Assembly (NCBI GenBank): GCA_023634235.1
Contig: JAMKCF010000009.1
Coordinates: forward strand, 7,378,001-7,442,000
From: Pisaster brevispinus
Taxonomy: Eukaryota; Echinodermata; Asteroidea; Forcipulatida; Asteriidae
DNA: 64,000 nucleotides
Direction of reading: 5' to 3'
Shown: piece after piece, positions 47,469-58,981 of the stretch
How positions within the stretch are numbered: the first letter of the stretch is position 1
Layout of the letters: every line of letters begins with the position of its first letter
Translations under genes and position numbers: made by a program
Notes under the pieces: generated by a model
The model's input: the letters and a program-made list of their open reading frames with translations, nothing else
Told to the model about the DNA's origin: nothing
Database searches by the model: none

Positions 47469-47818
47469 TAAAGGCCCTGTACACTATTGGTAAGATCGAA
47501 AAAAACACAAATGTTCACAGATTCACACATAACTTACATGATTTAAAGTAAGTAATGGTAGAAAGGGTTCCTTAAAATATTTCTTCCTAAAATGCTATCG
47601 TTTCTGAGAAATGAGTAAAACAATAGTTTTTATCACGCGTGATAAAAACTCGATGTTTGAAAAAACAGAAAACACATAAGGTCTCTTTTCACTATTTTCT
47701 TGTGTCCTCGATGACCAATTGAGCTCAAACTTTCACAGGTTAGTTTGTTCATGCATATGTTGAATCACACAACATGTGGACACTGATTTTGAGCTGTTAC
47801 CAAAAGTGTACAATACCT
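47469..47818. mobile_element. MITE with TACACT..TTGGTAA termini and a 24-bp internal palindrome
   Basis: The left end AGGCCCTGTACACTATTGGT (then AA) pairs with the right end TTACCAAAAGTGTACAATAC (then CT), about 22 bp with four mismatches. The centre holds a perfect 24-bp palindrome at 47626-47649 (GTTTTTATCACG and its reverse complement). Diverged relatives are at about 31950-32290 and 18860-19165, with partial similarity near 46440-46560. No coding frame. Confidence 0.7.
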
Positions 47819-49043
47819 ATAAGTACAACACAGCTTCGTATTTCTTGCCAACTCGGACCCACTCTAAACAGCTCAACGGGAGAGGGGGGGGGGAGGAGGG
47901 GAAATGAAGGGAATTTCCCGCCATGTTGGTTCAAATCGATCTGAGTCTTTATGTAGGAGACACTTTTGATTCTCGCGCGTGCAAGCCTCGTGCTAGTCTT
48001 GGCCCAAGACCACTTTGGTCCAACTTACGTTGCTTTAACGCGTGAAGGAAACAAACTCGCGTACTTCAACGGGTCCCATTATTCAAATACACGCGAGATG
48101 TGCACAGTCTATTGAATGTTTGATCCATGAACACAGTATATAATCCCAATGTGTTCAATAGAAAATATATACATCAATCTTGGCAAAGCGAATCACGAAT
48201 GAGTTCCTACTACTCTGGATTTCCACTTATCACCTAAGTTGAAACAACAGAGAGCGCAGTCGGAATATTTTGTTTGGCAAAGTTTTCATATGAAGGCGAT
48301 TTCCTCATGCACGAAGATGGGAGGAAGATTTCACAACTATGCATGTTCATACAATGTGTGAAAATGTGTACAATCATGAGACAATGATCACAAGCCTAAA
48401 TAAGTATTTTACCTAATTTGTTCGCAATAACAACATGAGAATTCATATAATTTTTATCAACTTTTCCCGGGAAAATGTACTTAGGCGGATCGCAAACAAT
48501 GGCTAGACTATTCACTTGGTCTTGAAACTGAATGGATTTTGGTTTACGACCATAGCTGTTGAGAGACGGTCATGTAGGGCGTTGCCACACCCAGAGTACA
48601 TCCACTCTATGGATCATTATAATCTTCCGAATCAAGCCGGGCGTTTGCAGATAATGCACCGGGTTCCGAACGTTGATAAACCATAGCGCTCCATCACACC
48701 GAGGTTCACGTGCAAAGCTCTGTCTGGTTTCAGGTTCAGTAAAAATGATTGTACAGGGTACCAGGCAGTGACGGATTTACATACAAAGAAGCTATAGTTG
48801 CTGAAAACAAGGGACAGAAAACTGTGGAGAGCCATAATCACCAACGTCCTGATGTGACTAGTACCTGAAGAAGGAGAAGAAGAAGAAATGATTACAGCTA
48901 TAGCTCCAATTCACAACAGGAAGAAAATATTGGTTTTTAGCTCCCAACCTTAGGTCGGTTTACTGTTTCTGGACGCGGTAAAAAATCAGCATGGATGGTT
49001 TATACCCTGATATTAGGGTGACTGCTCCATATTCTGACACCGT

Positions 49044-49288
49044 GTTCCGACAACCCCATGTTCCGAAAAATCCCTGTGATTTTCTCGCTAGGGTTAGGGT
49101 ATAGGGTTAGGGTTGGCTAGGGTAAGGGTTAGGGCAAGGGTTAGGGTTAGGGTTAGGGTTAGGGTAAGGGTTAGGGCAAGGGTTAGGGTAAGGGTTAGGG
49201 TAAGGGTTAGGGTAAGGGTTGGGGTAAGGGTTAGTGTAAGGGTTAGAGTAAGGGTTAGGGTAAGGAAAACTCTGCAGGTTGTCGGAAC
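49044..49288. repeat. TTAGGG-type tandem array flanked by inverted repeats
   Basis: About 49086-49266 consists of TTAGGG units mixed with the variants GTAAGGG and GCAAGGG. It is bracketed by GTTCCGACAACC (49044-49055) and its exact reverse complement GGTTGTCGGAAC (49277-49288). TGTTCCGAAA and TGTCGAAACA also appear near the borders. Ordinary DNA lies on both sides, so this is internal. The degenerate pattern and flanks suggest a minisatellite inside a dispersed element. Confidence 0.8.
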
Positions 49289-50399
49289 GTAGGGGTGTCG
49301 AAACATAGGGGTGTAACCGATTTTAGTGACGTATGTCTTTTGTATAAAATCTGAGACCAGGGTCAGACACAATAGTCCAGCAGGGAAGGGAAGGCCCACA
49401 CTAAAGTCTTGGTAATAATTATTTTGGCGTGGTGCTTCCGTGTTGTTGCATCATAGCAGTCAGGTTTGTTGGTGCTTAATTTCTGCAGATTCATTCTCCG
49501 AACGCACTCTGGCCCAGGGGTGTCTGGATTGGATAACGTGGAAGATCAAACTTCAGACATTTTAATTTCGTTCTTCTCAAGCTACCCACTGACGTCATCT
49601 GCTTTAATTCACACCACCTTCCGGCGGCAAAGTTCAGTGACGCAGGTTGAAGGGATGTCGCGTCATTATGTGGAAAATAAAGTGATATTTTAATTAGCAT
49701 TGACCTGAATTCCCTTCTTGTAACCTTCATGTTGAGCGGCGGATACGTTGTCTGCCAGCCTTGCTCTGCTAAACCCGAACAATATATCATCTTGACGGGC
49801 CATCCAGGGGCTGGTGAACTGTTTGTCAAGAAAGACAAAGTCAGACCAACGAAGCAACGTTTTTGAAGAAATGAAAACATGGCAATAAACTTCCCGCATG
49901 CAGTTTGTTGTTTCGATTTTTAAAATATCTGATATCGTCTTTTTGCTGGTTTTGTTAGTCAATGTCAAGGTATGGACCACGTGAATTTGGATTAAATTTG
50001 TTCGGACGCAAATGAAATTTCCGAGCTGGGGCCTTACCTCTGTCGTCACACTGTCGTTTGAGGCACATATCGCAGTCAGACGGCATGGGGAAACACGACG
50101 CACCTTAGGGCTAGCGGCAGAGAGTGGTTCGAGGGGCAGACAGTTTTCGGACTTTATTAATTATTTCCTCGTAATAAATAAAACCATATGCAGAAAACAT
50201 GAGTCACTCATAATGTTGTTAAAGTGTTGGATCAAATGCTTATATATTATACATTTTACGTCCAAGATTACCACAAAACCAGCCATCACCTACACAAATT
50301 GAATTGTGTGCAACCGTGGAGCCACGTATTAACTGATAGAATAATGGTGCACTGGTCGTATGCAGAAGAATAAATCATGACATGTTATACCTTTTCCAT

Positions 50400-50680
50400 C
50401 TGTATTCATTTATTTATATATTTATTTATTTATTCTGGTTGTGAAGCCAAGGATTCTCAGAATTGCGAACTTAATCGCTACACTACACGGAGAGACGACA
50501 AGGAAGGAAGATTCAGTTTTAGATTCTGGAGGAAAACCCAAAATAATTATTCCAGCGAAAATCCACGCCATCAATCCGCATAGTGCCCCTAGCAGGATTC
50601 GAACCGGGGTTCTATGAGGTGGCAGGCGAAGAAAGATACCACTACGTCAACCCGACTGCACTGCATCGTGGTAAAGGAAG
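50400..50680 (-). mobile_element. tRNA-derived SINE with AAATA-type tail (minus orientation)
   Basis: On the minus strand, GACGTAGTGGTATC (A-box-like) and CCCCGGTTCGAATCCTGCTA (B box) are spaced as in tRNA. About 150 bases of unrelated body follow, then a simple-repeat tail of AATAAATAAATA type (plus-strand tttatttatt, about 50408-50436). The tail marks the 3' end. Confidence 0.65.
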
Positions 50681-52369
50681 CAAATTAACGTCGTTAGAAT
50701 CAGAATCCTATGCAGTACATGAGAAAACAAAATGTTCCTCAACTACCGTGTCTCTGAAGGGGCACCAAGACGTCATCATTTGTTGACATTTTCGCAACGT
50801 TTCCCCCCAAGTGGTGAAATCTGACGTCAAATTTTATGATAACGACTTGGTTCTCAATGACCTCGAAGGGACACCTTAACGTTACTCGTGAGCTCTACTC
50901 TGCTATCTCATGCCATAGACGTAAAACATTTACATCAAATTTAATTTTGACTTTTGGAGGACGTTGATCGCAGACATGAAATTTGACATCAAATTTCACG
51001 ATCTTTGAGAAAATTCCTGACCTTTTTTCACGAATAGGGCGTTTTATGGAGGTCAAAATTTAAGTGGTGTCTCTTCGGGGCCACCATATTCATCGGCAAT
51101 GCATGACGTGACGCATGCATGCCTCCAACTTTCAGAGTTCATGATTCAACTTTTGTTTCTTGATGTCTCACAAAGATCGCAATACAGGGTCTCTGATTAG
51201 GAGGGGGTGTTTCCATAGACAAAACGGGTGGTTAATGACATCAATCCAAATCGACCCACGTCACAAGAGGGAAACATTTGACACGTGAATAATCTGATGG
51301 TTTCTCCCTCCATGTTCAGTGCGGTCAATTTAAAGTATAAACAGCACCCAATTAACTGAGACTAAAATGAACTTAAAACCAACAAATTTCTTGAACATTC
51401 TGTAATTTTTTTTGTTAAGAATTACATGAATTCCGGAACAGTTTTCCCGGGATTAGTACCAAGTTCTGTTTGTAAAGTTTGCAAATTTGTTATGAACTCA
51501 ATCCAAATATTCAACAAGCTGGCACGGTGTTAAGGCAAACGTACGACAATTTCCAGACGGATTGGCTTGAATAAGTTCACCAGTTCTACTGCTATTTGCA
51601 GAAGACCACACAAGATTTACTCCGATCATGTAGAAAATTCTAATGCATCCTGAAAGGCCAAGAAAACTGCGAAAATATAATCGGTTAATAATCCCCTCCT
51701 CGACAAGCAACAACCGTGAATGGGTGTGTTCCCTAATGTTTCCCCCTATATCCCGGTACCCGAGTCAATGGATGCTCACCGCTGTGCCAGCTGTCTAAAA
51801 TCTACTAGGACGTATAATGAAAGCATCCTCTGTGCTATACACAAATCATCTATACGCGCTTTATTATTGTGGGTGGGGGTGATGTGGGGTATTACGGGGG
51901 TGGGATGAAGACTGCGTCGACCCTTTCGAAACTACAGCTTATGGGCTTGAACTCCGTCCGATATCTGCCGGAGCCTGAAGTCAAAGCCCAAGCCCCAGAC
52001 CGTGGTTTCGTAAAAAGGGTCTGTGCTGGGAACCGCACTATTTATGGCATGTCGACAGCACTTATTCGGTCTTTCATCATGCCAACTGTGTCTGCCATGT
52101 ACTCATCATAAACAGTGTTCCATATACGTTCAATGTTTGAAACAACAAAACAAAAACTATCAACCACGAACGGAAACAATTCTTGATTGTTTATGATATA
52201 TACTGTTAATATACTTTAATAATCTTCGCCAAAATATAAAAATACAAAGGCAATGTTTTATATGTACACAATTCCTTCCAAATGAATAAATAAAAGCAGA
52301 AATGTTGAAACTGAATTAAGTTAAAGGACAGGGGCCAGAATGATCCGATGAGTGTCATTCCAACTCTAT

Positions 52370-52520
52370 ATGTAAATTTCTCCGGTTCCTGACCAGGTTC
52401 AAGGGGTAGCCTGACCCGCGGTCTGTGGGTCAGTTTTGGGGTTTTCTACAAAGATTCTGTTTCTTATTGTTGACCTGGAATGCGAGTCAAATTTCAGTGT
52501 TGATTTTGAGCCATGGGTAA
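52370..52520. repeat. Possible diverged TGACCC-type element
   Basis: CTCCGGTTCCTGACCAGG, CCTGACCCGCGGTCTGTGGG and GAGTCAAATTTCAGTG recall the family at 25181-25412, but the terminal repeats are not clear. Confidence 0.3.
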
Positions 52521-54607
52521 ATTGATGTAATGGTATGTCAAAATAATTAGGCATTGTGATCGAAAGGAATAACCCAATACCCTAAACCTATACCTAACCC
52601 CGAACGATATTGCGTTGTTACGTTTGAAATTGTAAAGACTCTGGGCTGATACAATAATGTGTTAAATTACCACTAATTAGGTTGTAATAAATAAAGAGGT
52701 AACATGTATTGCATCCCCACTAGTCGACACAAAAAAACAACAACAGCAAAAAAATAAAAACCCCATTGTACCAACGTGTCTGCTTACTGGAAATGTCATA
52801 CCAATAATTTGCTTACGAGAAATATTATCCCGCACGTAGCATAGTTGGAAATCTCTATGAAAGTTGGCATTTATAATAGTTGGATCGCGACTGAAATGTT
52901 CACAGTAACTCTCTATTCGTGCACTGTTACCATGTCCTGCATGAATCCAATTCATCATGTGACCTGTGACCTGTGACATCACATGTTTACAAAAGAGCCA
53001 AAGAGCCTGGACTTCCTGATGGCACAAGTTGTACATAGCCCAAATGGAACGAAACGTACATACTTACATTAATTTTAGTAGGGATTGCACAGTCCGATTT
53101 TTTTATCGACTTTTGATATGAATAAAAAGTGGGTATTTTTATACTCTTCAATTTATGTCAAAATTAAAACACAAAATGTAAACATTTCCCATGTGATTAG
53201 TGTAGCATCTTGCCTGCCTCAAAGGCCCTGGCATGTACAAAGTCACTGTTTTTGTAAACAAAGGTTACATGGTCTATAAAATAATTCAGCACAAAATTTC
53301 TCAAATATAGCAGGCTGTTCTTTTACAGTGTTAATAATCATTATCATTAGACCTATGACCTTATAAAATAATCTCTACACAATGTACTGTTTACTTATAA
53401 TTTTCATTGCATAGTGTAGTTGCAATACGGAGTACTTTATATCAGATTTCACAATAAGAAATATAAATATATACAATAAAACGTGTTGTGGCAACAGCTC
53501 TCTCGCCCGACGCAAGACTTTCTTGGCACTGTAAGAATCTTTCATTATCTTAGTTGTAACAATTAGTTTTATTCTCAATAAATAAACAATTTGTTGAGTC
53601 CTTCTTGGTGCAACTAATAAATTGAGAATTTGAGACCATGTGAGGCCCCTCTGATTTGAAAGCTGAAAGTTGTTTATTGTAAATTATTCTGTAAAAACTT
53701 GTGCGTTAAATTCACTTTGGGCTAATTATGAGATGCAACTCCCTTTGACAAACGATTTATAAACATTTATCACAAGTCTTGTGGAAAAAAGCATTTTAAT
53801 TGCTGTGGTTGCCGTTGGCTGATGGAAAGTTTTCAGATTTGCATAAAACCTTTATGCATCTATCGTACATGATACAATTCTGTATGAAAATTTGAACAAT
53901 AATTCTAAAGAGTTTGACAGTGTTAGATACACCCCATGTATTAAAACAACCAAAAAACAAAAACAAAACCCAAACAAGGTCAACATTTAAAAATTTGCTA
54001 CCAAATCTGCTACACTTCAGATTATAGAAAGAAGTGCCTTTTACGTCATCAAATATTATTACATAGTAGGCCCGAATTCAATATTGTCAAAACACCCCCA
54101 TGTTTAGCTTGGTTTTCCATCAGCCATAAATTTGGAAACTCGTTGGAATAAGCATGGAATAAGCAACTCCAGCAAAAGCATTTATAGGATTAGCATAGAA
54201 GTGGTCCTGCAGCATGCACTGGGGCAGTTGGAGTTGTCTGTAAAAGTTGCCTCGTGTGACAAGGCACTTTCAGCAAAATGCATTTTGTCCCCCCGATTTT
54301 CATTTTATGGTTGGGACCAACTGGCCCCTCGTCTAATGGGTACGGGGACAAAGAATAAAAAGAGGACGGCCTAATTGACTGTTCCCTGGTCTTGTAATTA
54401 CATTATTTAGCTGCGAACAATACAAATTATTGGCCAGATTAAGTTGATTTAAGGGGATGACTTCGACGGCGTGTGTTTAATTGGAACCTTTGTCTTTATG
54501 TATTGGGCTTTCGTTAACAACTCTCTTCCTTAGCAAATATGTTGAGTCATCGAAACAGCTGACGAGGCTGAGAATGGGTACTAAAGGTAGGTCTAGGAAA
54601 AAACCAT

Positions 54608-54768
54608 CATGGTCGTCTTGTATACCATGGTCGTCTTGTATACCATGCTCGTCTTGTATACCATGGTCGTCTTGTATACCATGGTCGTCTTGTATACCAT
54701 GGTCGTCTTGTATACCATGGTCGTCTTGTATACCATGCTCGATTTGTATACCATGCTCGATATGTAGC
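54608..54768. repeat. 18-bp minisatellite (CATGGTCGTCTTGTATAC), 9 units
   Basis: Nine consecutive 18-bp units with a few substitutions (CATGCTC in units 3, 8 and 9). Because 18 is a multiple of 3 and the unit lacks stops in several frames, long repetitive frames appear on both strands. Only the array itself is supported. Confidence 0.9.
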
Positions 54769-56459
54769 AGAGGGGGGTCCCCCTCCCCCAAATCTTCCCA
54801 TATTTTAACACACTCTTTTCCTCTTGTACAATAGTATCCCCCTAAAATCCTCTGAAGAATTCCTGAGATTCCCAGAACACAATGAAGATACAACAGAAGG
54901 GGTACACCATGCCACATATCGAGCACCAAATGTCGCCTCGTTCTACAGAGATCGGGAAGACATTTACACGAAATAATGACATGTGCGAGGGAAACTTTTG
55001 AATACACGCAATAACCCCCCCCCCCCCAAAAAAAAAAAAAGAAGAAGAAGAAGCCACGAACCATTATTCGCTTCCTCCTCGAAAACATGACTAGGCATAA
55101 AACAAATTGTACATGATTGGTAGCATGAGGTGTTTTTTTTATATGAGGAATGGACAATTCACTGTGGAGAAAAATCATACCATCTTCATCGCTCTGTCAA
55201 AAACATGAACGGTAACGTCTTGCGCCCCAGAAGAAGAACGCAACTAAAGTTTTACTATTAAAAGAAAAGGGCGTAAAGAATATGCAAAATTGTTATGTTT
55301 TAAAAAACTGAGCGAAATTTTGATGGAACTCTGGCATTTATACGTCATCATAGTAAAGGTTAAATTCTGCATGGGAATGGGAAAGCATGTCTTTAGGTTA
55401 ATTCTAGGAACAAAAATGTAAAAGTAATGCCATATTTGTGCTTGTCAGAAGCCATTTTAATTGCTAGGGTCTTTCTGTTTACTGGATGCTTTGTGTGCCG
55501 ATGGGAAAAGGGCGTAGAGCCTTACGCCCTACTTCCGGGCACAGTTTTGGTTGGTCGAATTATGTTAGGGTCGTGTCTGGATTAATTGGTTCGGCAATGG
55601 CTATGGCTAGAACGCCGAACAGACGTGTTATATCTGCAGCCAACAGCCATTAGCCGTAGCCAAGGTTGCTCGATTCGGATGTAGCCTGTTATTGACTAGC
55701 AAATGGATGGAATCAATGTAGGCCCCCTACTCCTCCAAACGCCAAGGGTGTAATCATTCCAAGTTAGGGTAACTAAGCCTACAGCAATGCTACTAAGGGC
55801 CAAACCTCTGCTTCCTGTCACTTCAACTTCAATTTGAGAACAGACATGAACTGAAAGAATAGATACTTCTGAGAATGAGCCGATAGCGTCGATTCGTTTT
55901 GTGAAGATTTTTGAGGTGAGCACTTCCTGAAGTGAGATAAGAGGACGTTTCCATTTCCCGAACGATGCACTGTTTGAGACAACCACCAGTGATATATATT
56001 CAGAGCTTTCAACTTCAAGTTGAACAGTTTCGTTTGACTTGATTGGAATTGTTTCTTTAAGTCAAAGTATATTGTTGCTTGCAAATGGCACTCTTAACGA
56101 ATTACAATTGTCAACATTCCCACCCCCCCATGTCCCTTCAAGTCTTACACCGTTTCTTCATAGAAATTATTTTAGTTTTGTTTTATGAAATACAAAGCGA
56201 TTATTTTGAAAGTTATCTGCTGATGGTTGTAGCAGATAAAAATGTTCAGTTCACATTTACTATTTAATGTTAAAGTTGTGAAATAAAACAAGAAAGAATT
56301 AGTGTCTGAGCCCCCCATGTGAAGCCACTCCAACATGATTTCAACATCTGATAAGATTTGCGTATACACGTGTACTTCCGAAGAAATTTAAGGCACATTG
56401 ACAGTTTAGTTATCGATACAATTCACAATATAAAAAAAACCCAATTAGTAATCTTTCTT

Positions 56460-58981
56460 TTAAAACAGTTCTGTATAGTCGGTTGAATCTGTTTCGGCAG
56501 TATCGATTCCAGTATTCGTAACTTCCTCAGGATCGAACGGATACGGTTTATCGGGTGGTGATACGGCAACTGGGCTGGAGCTGAGGGACAAGTTCGAGCT
56601 GCCCTGGCTCGAGACTGAAGTTCTGTGGTCCCTCATGCTCATGTAACCGTCATCATGTTTTAACAGTGACTCCTTCATTGAAAAGATCAACGGTGACGGC
56701 TCCTCGACACTGCTGGAACGTTTTCTCGGCCGTTCGTACAGGTTGACCGGCCTGTTGTTCTTGGGCACCGAGTAGTAGACCTTTGGACCGTTTGCTTTGA
56801 CAAAAGAGGATTGGTACGACGGTTGACTGGCGCTCCGTACCAAGTGACTGGTCCTCGGCGGCGGTTCCTTGTCAGGGCATTCGGCAATGTCGTGGAGCTC
56901 TTGAAAGCTCTGCTTCCGAGTCACCTGGGTGCCACTGCTCTCAGGCGTCGCCGGTAATGCACCGTTCTGCCTCTCGGCAATGCTAACCTGGCGACTCGGT
57001 AGAGGCGGTGAGCTACCTGAGCTACTAGGCCGACTGCTAATGCTCACTGTGTCCTGACTACTGTGACGACGGCTGAAGCGTAATGCGTGGGTACTGTCAA
57101 CACTTATTGTACGGGGGTAAGCATCAGGAACACTGGTCTTCCTCCTAGCTCCTACCCCTTGTAAGCTGTTTCTATTGTTAGGTACCAATGTTGGTTCAGA
57201 TATATGCGATATACCGTTGGAGTTGGTGTTTATGGCCGTGTTGGCCACATATGGGACACCCGTATGTGATCTAGCTGTACGTCGCATCCTACCTAGACGC
57301 CAAACACCCTGTGGATTATTAAGTGGCATGTAGTCTCTCTCGGGATGCTGGCTACCATCTAAGCCAATGTAGCCATCGGCACCAACCATCACAGGGCTAA
57401 GCTGCATGCGGCTGTACACCTTGCGTTCTGCTTCAAGCTTGCGAATACGTCTCCTTAAAATGACTATGTACACCACTAGAATGAATATGGTTATCAGTGA
57501 GAAGAGGGCAACAAACACGGCAAGGGTAAGGTACTTCCCCGAGGAAGGTTGACGGGAGGGTATCTCGTTCACAGACGGACCAGACGAGGGTCGAATTACG
57601 AAGACTTCCTCCTGGTTGACGAAGATTGTTGGAGCTTTACCCGTGGGTTTGACTTCGTCATCAAACAGCAGCGTGGATGTGACTGGGATGTTCGGTAGGC
57701 CAGATTCGCATTCGTTGTCCGGCAATCTTAGTCCAGCAGGCATACCGTAGGCGATCGAGCCCTCGGTGATTCCCATACCGTACAGCGTCAGCGAGAAGTT
57801 CTCATCGGGAGAAGCACCCCGTAGAAAGTGTACTCCTGGGGCCAGGTTCATCTGGGCAGTGCAGTACTCGTGGCCATTCATTGTGTGCCGCAATCGAGTA
57901 AGCCTGCTGAAGGAGGAGTTTGGAACTTCAAATAGGTTGTGTTCCAGGCCTCTGGCATGCTTACATTCCAATATCACATTTGCATAGTTAGTTAACATCT
58001 GCTGAGAGTATGATGACTCAATGGTAAAGAACACGGCATTGTTGGAGTATTGCTCGATGGCAGGCACAATCATCATGAAGGGGTCGCCTTTGGTCTGGTC
58101 TGCGTCTCCCCCCAGGCTGTACTGCACAACGATGATCGGTTTATCTGCTGTGATGGTTCGACTCGAGTTCGACATGATTTCCATTTCGAGGTACTTCCCG
58201 GCATCGAGCGTAGCACTGCCGTACATCGACGCCGTGACTATCGTCCCATCCCGGGCGGCCATGACGCGGAACGCGTCGCCACTTGTTCTCCCAAACAGAG
58301 GCGAAGTGATGAAGTTCATCCCCCAACTGTTGACAGGGGTAAGCATCTCTACAAGGTGATCGCAGAACCGCATGCCGACCGGCACATCGGCACATTTGCT
58401 GCCGGACAGAACGCCGATTTTCTTGCTGGCGACTATACGAGTTCCCGTGAGATCGTCGTCCTCACTGGCGAAATGCACAGACTGCAGTCGGTCCAGGGAC
58501 AGTCTAATGTGGTCTCCTCGCCAGTACCTGCGTCCCTCATGCTCCAACGAACCCGATAACGTGATATCTACCACGGTATTATTCAAAACTCCCAATATCA
58601 TAAACTGAGATTTTCGTTGCGACCTTTCCAGGCGTGGGGATATACTGTACGACACAACGTAGTATTCCGTTCCTAAGGCGTCGGTCGGCAGTGCTAAGAA
58701 TGAATCCATTGAGTTGCCTTCTTCCACGCCGTAGACCGTTACCTCGTGATCAGCTGTGACGAGTAAAGCGGACGACGTGGATCCATCGATCACCTTGACC
58801 CGTGAATCGTGGGATATCATACGGGTGATTTCACCCACCGGGGATCGAATGGTGACGCGCGTTGAGCGAGTGGATGCGCCGACGATGTAGAGTCGGGGGT
58901 TGACTGATGGGGACATCGTCTCCATGAAGCCCACAATGAACTCTGTACCCTTGCTGTCTTTCACTGGACACGGCTTGATTT
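56460..58981 (-). CDS. IgGFc-binding-domain type I membrane receptor, last exon (partial 5')
   Basis: Read 58981 to 56460, ending TAA. A pyrimidine-rich tract and CACACAG directly before 58981 mark a splice acceptor, so earlier exons with the signal peptide are missing; residue numbers below count from the in-frame ATG at 58997, which is intronic. Residues 15-425 match the IgGFc_binding domain of FCGBP-type proteins: TEFIVGFME, SFLALPTDALGTEYYV, LTGTRIVASKKIGVLSG, CADVPVGMRFCDHLVEML, FGRTSGDAFRVMA. A transmembrane helix lies at about 489-514, followed by RRRIRK stop-transfer. The roughly 330-residue tail has YSRM (528), YIGL (543) and YMPL (556) in ITAM-like spacing, PPLPSR (664), RSASQP (721, 14-3-3 mode I type), YMSM (785) and YTEL (841). 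Domain identity is firm; a signalling role is inferred from motifs. Ligand unknown; binding of IgG is not expected in an invertebrate. Confidence 0.85.

Larger units (their letters stand above)
40113..56459. other. Gene-poor interval between Angel and the IgGFc-domain gene
   Basis: About 16 kb without a gene I can support. The Angel promoter should be just right of 40112; a TATA-like TATAAAG on the minus strand lies near 41835. The stretch 45720-46030 has a CRE (TGACGTCA at 45831-45838) and a GCGCCATTTTGGGAG segment that look promoter-like, but no exon follows. Open frames such as 49690-50103 (minus), 52677-53036 (minus) and 51869-52111 have no recognisable domain or splice context. Repeats are listed separately. 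The stretches 48000-49000 and 53300-54450 show nothing I can name. Confidence 0.5.

Noticed and set aside
49086..49266. True chromosome end or telomere fusion
   Set aside because: Ordinary sequence on both sides, degenerate units and inverted-repeat borders.
49690..50103. 137-codon minus-strand open frame
   Set aside because: No recognisable domain, no splice support, and a biased composition; a chance frame is likely.
50570..50680. Functional tRNA gene
   Set aside because: A and B boxes are present but no cloverleaf with acceptor stem forms, and a SINE body and simple-repeat tail follow.
52677..53036. 119-codon minus-strand open frame
   Set aside because: Includes a poly-F/C stretch from an AAC/AAA-rich tract and no family resemblance.
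54477..55178. 233-codon minus-strand open frame with HGIQDD repeats
   Set aside because: The frame is generated by the 18-bp minisatellite, other frames over it are also open, and the rest is low complexity (poly-F from a homopolymer) with no domain.
58050..58559. Plus-strand frame of 169 codons
   Set aside because: Antisense shadow of the IgGFc-domain exon, which has clear domain matches.
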